From JANPII01 sp031424915 (GTDB lineage Bacteria > Pseudomonadota > Alphaproteobacteria > Rickettsiales > Midichloriaceae): 8,051 bases of DNA. Shown piece by piece: positions 5,235 to 8,051 of the stretch. The notes below the pieces were generated by a model. It was not told the DNA's origin. It worked only from the letters and a program-made list of their open reading frames with translations, and made no database searches. Every line of letters starts with the position of its first letter. The first letter of the stretch is position 1. Location of the stretch: positions 1-8,051 of the forward strand of contig JANPII010000060.1 of assembly GCA_031424915.1 (NCBI GenBank). The letters are read 5' to 3'. The translations under genes were made by a program, and so were the position numbers.

Positions 5235-6120
5235 AATATCATCATTGCAGACTCAATATGCCCCTACAGTCTGGCTTAATGGTCAGTATGTAAATATTAA
5301 GGAGGCTGATGTACACATTATGACGCATGGCCTACATTATGGCTCATCAGTGTATGAAGGTATCCGGGTATATAATCACAAGCCTTTTAAGCTACGTCAG
5401 CATATTGAAAGAATGCTACATTCTGCTACTTCGCTGCACCTTGATAGTCCATATAACATTGAGGAGTTAGAAGAAATAATACTGGAAATAGTTCTACGTA
5501 ATAATCTGACTTTTGGCTACATACGCCCCTTAGCTTGGCGTGGAGCCGAATCTCCACGTATTGATGGCATTAATTGTAGCTGCCACTGGGCAGTAGTGGC
5601 CTGGGCATCATTTCTGGAACAACGCCATAGTCAGCGCATACAGGGTATCAGACTGGAGATCAACCCAACATGGCGTAAAGCCCCAGCTGGCTGTCTGCCT
5701 TATACTAGCAAGAGTGCAGGTATGTATACCGTCAGCACCATAGCTAAAATAGAATCACAAAAACGTGGTTTTGATGATTCCATCCTGTTAGATATGAAGA
5801 GCAATGTTACTGAAGCTACCACTTCCAATATATTTTTCATACAGGATAAAAGGCTATATACTCCAATACCAGATTGCTTTCTTAATGGTATTACACGCCA
5901 GACTGTATTGCAAATAGCAGAGAATTTAGGTCTAGAAGCTCAAGAATATACAATCCCAGTTAGTAATTTAAACACTTATGAGGCAGCATTTTTGACAGGC
6001 ACTTCCATAGAGATCATGCCTATATCCAGCATTACCTATGGCACCCAAGTTTACAATTACAATAGCCAACATCCCTTAATACTTCAGTTATGTAAAGCTT
6101 ATGATCAGATCACATATTAA
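5218..6120 (+). CDS. ilvE: Branched-chain amino-acid aminotransferase (PLP fold type IV)
   Basis: A 300-residue class IV aminotransferase, the normal length for bacterial IlvE. The N-terminal VWLNGQYV strand, the HGLHYGSSVYEGIRVY segment (37-52) and the R60/H62/R65 cluster match the branched-chain subgroup. The PLP-binding lysine is Lys165 in YTSKSAGMY, Glu199 of VTEATTSNIFF would bind the pyridine nitrogen, and LTGTS (about 255-259) forms the phosphate-side loop. It transfers amino groups between glutamate and the keto acids of leucine, isoleucine and valine. D-amino-acid transaminase and aminodeoxychorismate lyase share the fold but usually lack the YEGIRVY form, so IlvE is favoured. The ATG at 5218 lies 17 nt inside skp behind AAGG (5205-5208); a TTG at 5215 directly before it is less likely. 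No other branched-chain pathway gene is in view, so in a reduced genome it may serve degradation or final-step synthesis from imported keto acids. Confidence 0.9.
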   Translation: MIAQDKISSLQTQYAPTVWLNGQYVNIKEADVHIMTHGLHYGSSVYEGIRVYNHKPFKLRQHIERMLHSATSLHLDSPYNIEELEEIILEIVLRNNLTFGYIRPLAWRGAESPRIDGINCSCHWAVVAWASFLEQRHSQRIQGIRLEINPTWRKAPAGCLPYTSKSAGMYTVSTIAKIESQKRGFDDSILLDMKSNVTEATTSNIFFIQDKRLYTPIPDCFLNGITRQTVLQIAENLGLEAQEYTIPVSNLNTYEAAFLTGTSIEIMPISSITYGTQVYNYNSQHPLILQLCKAYDQITY

Positions 6121-8051
6121 TAAGCACATATTTTTATTCTGGGCTTTAAGCCTGGTACCTATGTTTGCCATAGCTCATGAGAAGCAGACTGCCTACGACC
6201 CTTCACAGCCAGTGAAAATTGAGGCAGACACTCTAAGTTACAGTCACGATTTGCATACCGCTCATGCCAAGGGGAATGTTATAGTGAAACACCTAGAGCA
6301 AACCATTACTGCAGATACGGTGATATATGATAAGGTAAAAGATAAAATCTATGCCATAGGCAATGTAGTTATGTATCGGCAAGATGGTAGCACCTATTAT
6401 GCCGACACCGTAGAACTAGAGCGAAGTAATTATCGTGGTAAGCTAGTACATTTTGTTGGGCGCCTAAATAAGCGTGCTGCCAAAATAACAGCAAAGCATG
6501 CTCAAATGCTGGACAAAGATAAGCTGCAGATGCAAGAAATGTCCTTCTCAACATGCCCTATATGTAAGGATAACTTAATTCCATATGTACCAATTTGGCG
6601 CATACGAGCAACGTCTGTTGACGTTGATCGTTACAATGAACGCATGGATTATCGTAATGCTAAGATAGAGATATTGGGCCTTCCTGTCTTCTACACTCCA
6701 TATTTTTCGACTCCTACTCCAGCCTCAAGCCGTAAGAGTGGTTTTCTACAACCATTATTACGGTGGTCTAAAGCTCTAGGACACTCAGCTAAAATCCCGA
6801 TTTATGCCAGCATCACTAGTAATATGGATGCTACCGTATCTCCAATATTTACTGAACACCAAGGTATAGTTCACTCCGCTGAATTCCGCCATTTAACTAA
6901 GCATGGACCATATCAGCTTGGTGGTAGTTTTACCCATCCGCACCGAAGAACATTAGATGGTGTAGAGCTTAGCCGCTCGTATCTAGGACATATTGAAGGC
7001 AAGGGTGATTTTCAAATAGCGCCCCACAGCTACACCGGCTTTACTGCAAGTCGAGTTCATGATAAAGAGAAGACTTATCTCAAGAAGTATAAATTAAACA
7101 GAGATGATGTTCTACGTTCCCATTTATATTACACCTCGTTTGGGCCAAACTTAGATTTTTCTACTGATATACTGAGTTTCCAAGGCCTCCGCCCCATTGA
7201 CAATCTAAAAACCACCCCCACTGCTTTGCCCCTATTTCGTGCACATTATCAAAGTCATATTCCTTTTATCAGTGCAAAGTTTAATGCTGATTTTAACTTT
7301 CTGAACCTGGAACGCCCTCAATCAGCGAATTATCAACGTGCCTCTATCAATGGTGAATTACAAAGAGTATGGGCACTACCATATGGCCAGCGCTTAAAGC
7401 TTGCAGGTAGCATACGAGCTGATGGATATAAACTTCAATACCACGCACTCACCTCCCCACTTTCCTCGCAAGCACAATTGTTTTTAGGGGCCAAACAGCA
7501 TAATGGAACTACAGGCCGAATATACCCTGAGCTCGCTACCACTTGGCATTGGCCGCTTTACGCCCAAGCTATTGTAGGCAGCATGGTGTTGGAGCCAACT
7601 ACCAGCTTATATATAGCACCGCGCATCCGCCCTTCAAGCATCGTACCCAATGAGGATAGCCAATATACTGAACTTAGCACCTACAACTTATGGAATTCTA
7701 ATCATTATCTAGGATTAGATCGACGTGAGAGTGGTAGTCGTATAAATTATGGAGTACGTGGACATTGGCAATTAAACCTGCCACATTTACAAGCAGCGCA
7801 CTTCTCATTGGGGCAACATAGGCGTCTTGATGGCCATATAAGTGCAGAAAATAGCGCTAGCTTAAGAGAACATATTTCTGGTTATGTAGGTCGGATCTCA
7901 CTAATTAACGGACGTGGCTTTACTCTTGTTGAACGTATTACTCTTGATCATAAGACCATAAGCTTGTTACTTAATGAGGTTTATGCTAGCCTGGACCGCA
8001 AGGATTGGAATATGGGTATTAATTACGTGACAATACGTAGTGCAATGGCGT
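6101..8051 (+). CDS. lptD: LPS-assembly outer-membrane protein LptD, C-terminus cut by window
   Basis: Open for 650 codons to the window end without a stop; full-length LptD is usually 700-800 residues, so the end of the barrel is missing. A signal peptide (residues 1-25, cleavage after AIA) is followed by the periplasmic OstA/LptA-like beta-jellyroll (about 38-150, with VKIEADTLSY and TADTVIYD repeats). Next come the junction motif with Cys152 and Cys155 (CPIC), a PIWRIRA strand, GLPVFYTPYFSTPTP, and KSGFL (212-216) leading into the beta-barrel. The family's FQGLRPIDNLKTTPTALP stretch is clear. LptD with the lipoprotein LptE inserts lipopolysaccharide into the outer leaflet. The ATG at 6101 lies 20 nt inside ilvE with no clear Shine-Dalgarno, but it is the first start after an in-frame stop at 6077, so coupling to ilvE translation is likely. 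No further cysteine appears up to the window end, so any disulfide partner would lie in the missing part. Confidence 0.93.
   Translation, partial: MIRSHINKHIFLFWALSLVPMFAIAHEKQTAYDPSQPVKIEADTLSYSHDLHTAHAKGNVIVKHLEQTITADTVIYDKVKDKIYAIGNVVMYRQDGSTYYADTVELERSNYRGKLVHFVGRLNKRAAKITAKHAQMLDKDKLQMQEMSFSTCPICKDNLIPYVPIWRIRATSVDVDRYNERMDYRNAKIEILGLPVFYTPYFSTPTPASSRKSGFLQPLLRWSKALGHSAKIPIYASITSNMDATVSPIFTEHQGIVHSAEFRHLTKHGPYQLGGSFTHPHRRTLDGVELSRSYLGHIEGKGDFQIAPHSYTGFTASRVHDKEKTYLKKYKLNRDDVLRSHLYYTSFGPNLDFSTDILSFQGLRPIDNLKTTPTALPLFRAHYQSHIPFISAKFNADFNFLNLERPQSANYQRASINGELQRVWALPYGQRLKLAGSIRADGYKLQYHALTSPLSSQAQLFLGAKQHNGTTGRIYPELATTWHWPLYAQAIVGSMVLEPTTSLYIAPRIRPSSIVPNEDSQYTELSTYNLWNSNHYLGLDRRESGSRINYGVRGHWQLNLPHLQAAHFSLGQHRRLDGHISAENSASLREHISGYVGRISLINGRGFTLVERITLDHKTISLLLNEVYASLDRKDWNMGINYVTIRSAMA

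Noticed and set aside
6369..6554. 61-codon minus-strand frame opposite lptD
   Set aside because: Short and antisense to the clear LptD jellyroll domain.

Overview
The window looks like a piece of an AT-rich alphaproteobacterial chromosome, most likely from an intracellular or host-associated lineage in or near the Rickettsiales or Holosporales. Three things suggest this: the GlnP sequence is strongly Rickettsia-like around the EAA loop, a FixH-family protein is present, and there is a degraded-looking ankyrin-repeat gene with a hydrophobic C-terminus. Triose-phosphate isomerase and the LPS exporter LptD are also encoded. That argues against Rickettsia proper, which lacks glycolysis, and against Anaplasmataceae, which lack LPS. 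The assignment is inference from gene content and remembered family sequences.

Left part, minus strand (about 2200 down to 1). A compact operon runs glnP, glnQ, fixH. glnP and glnQ overlap by 14 nt and glnQ and fixH by 4 nt (ATGA), and a candidate promoter lies near 2200-2225. GlnP and GlnQ form the membrane and ATPase parts of a polar amino-acid importer. No periplasmic binding protein is encoded in the window. FixH is a small membrane-anchored protein normally tied to cbb3 oxidase maturation. Downstream, running off the left edge, is a small coiled-coil-like minus-strand gene that appears broken by a frameshift.

Middle, plus strand (about 2230-3824). An ankyrin-repeat protein with a four-segment hydrophobic C-terminus is split into two overlapping frames at a run of five G (2741-2745). 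Upstream, an in-frame ATG with a good Shine-Dalgarno (2288) is cut off from the main frame by a TAG at its sixth codon. The locus is best read as a decaying or variable effector-type gene, although the second half may be initiated independently.

Right part, plus strand (about 3868-8051). Two similar TATAAT promoters in tandem precede a tightly packed operon: tpiA (glycolysis), skp/ompH (outer-membrane protein chaperone), ilvE (branched-chain aminotransferase, PLP fold type IV) and lptD (LPS insertion, cut by the window end). Spacing is 2 nt, then 17-nt and 20-nt overlaps, so the four are probably co-transcribed and translationally coupled. The unit mixes envelope biogenesis (skp, lptD) with two metabolic genes.

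I found no tRNA, rRNA, CRISPR array, insertion sequence or convincing rho-independent terminator.
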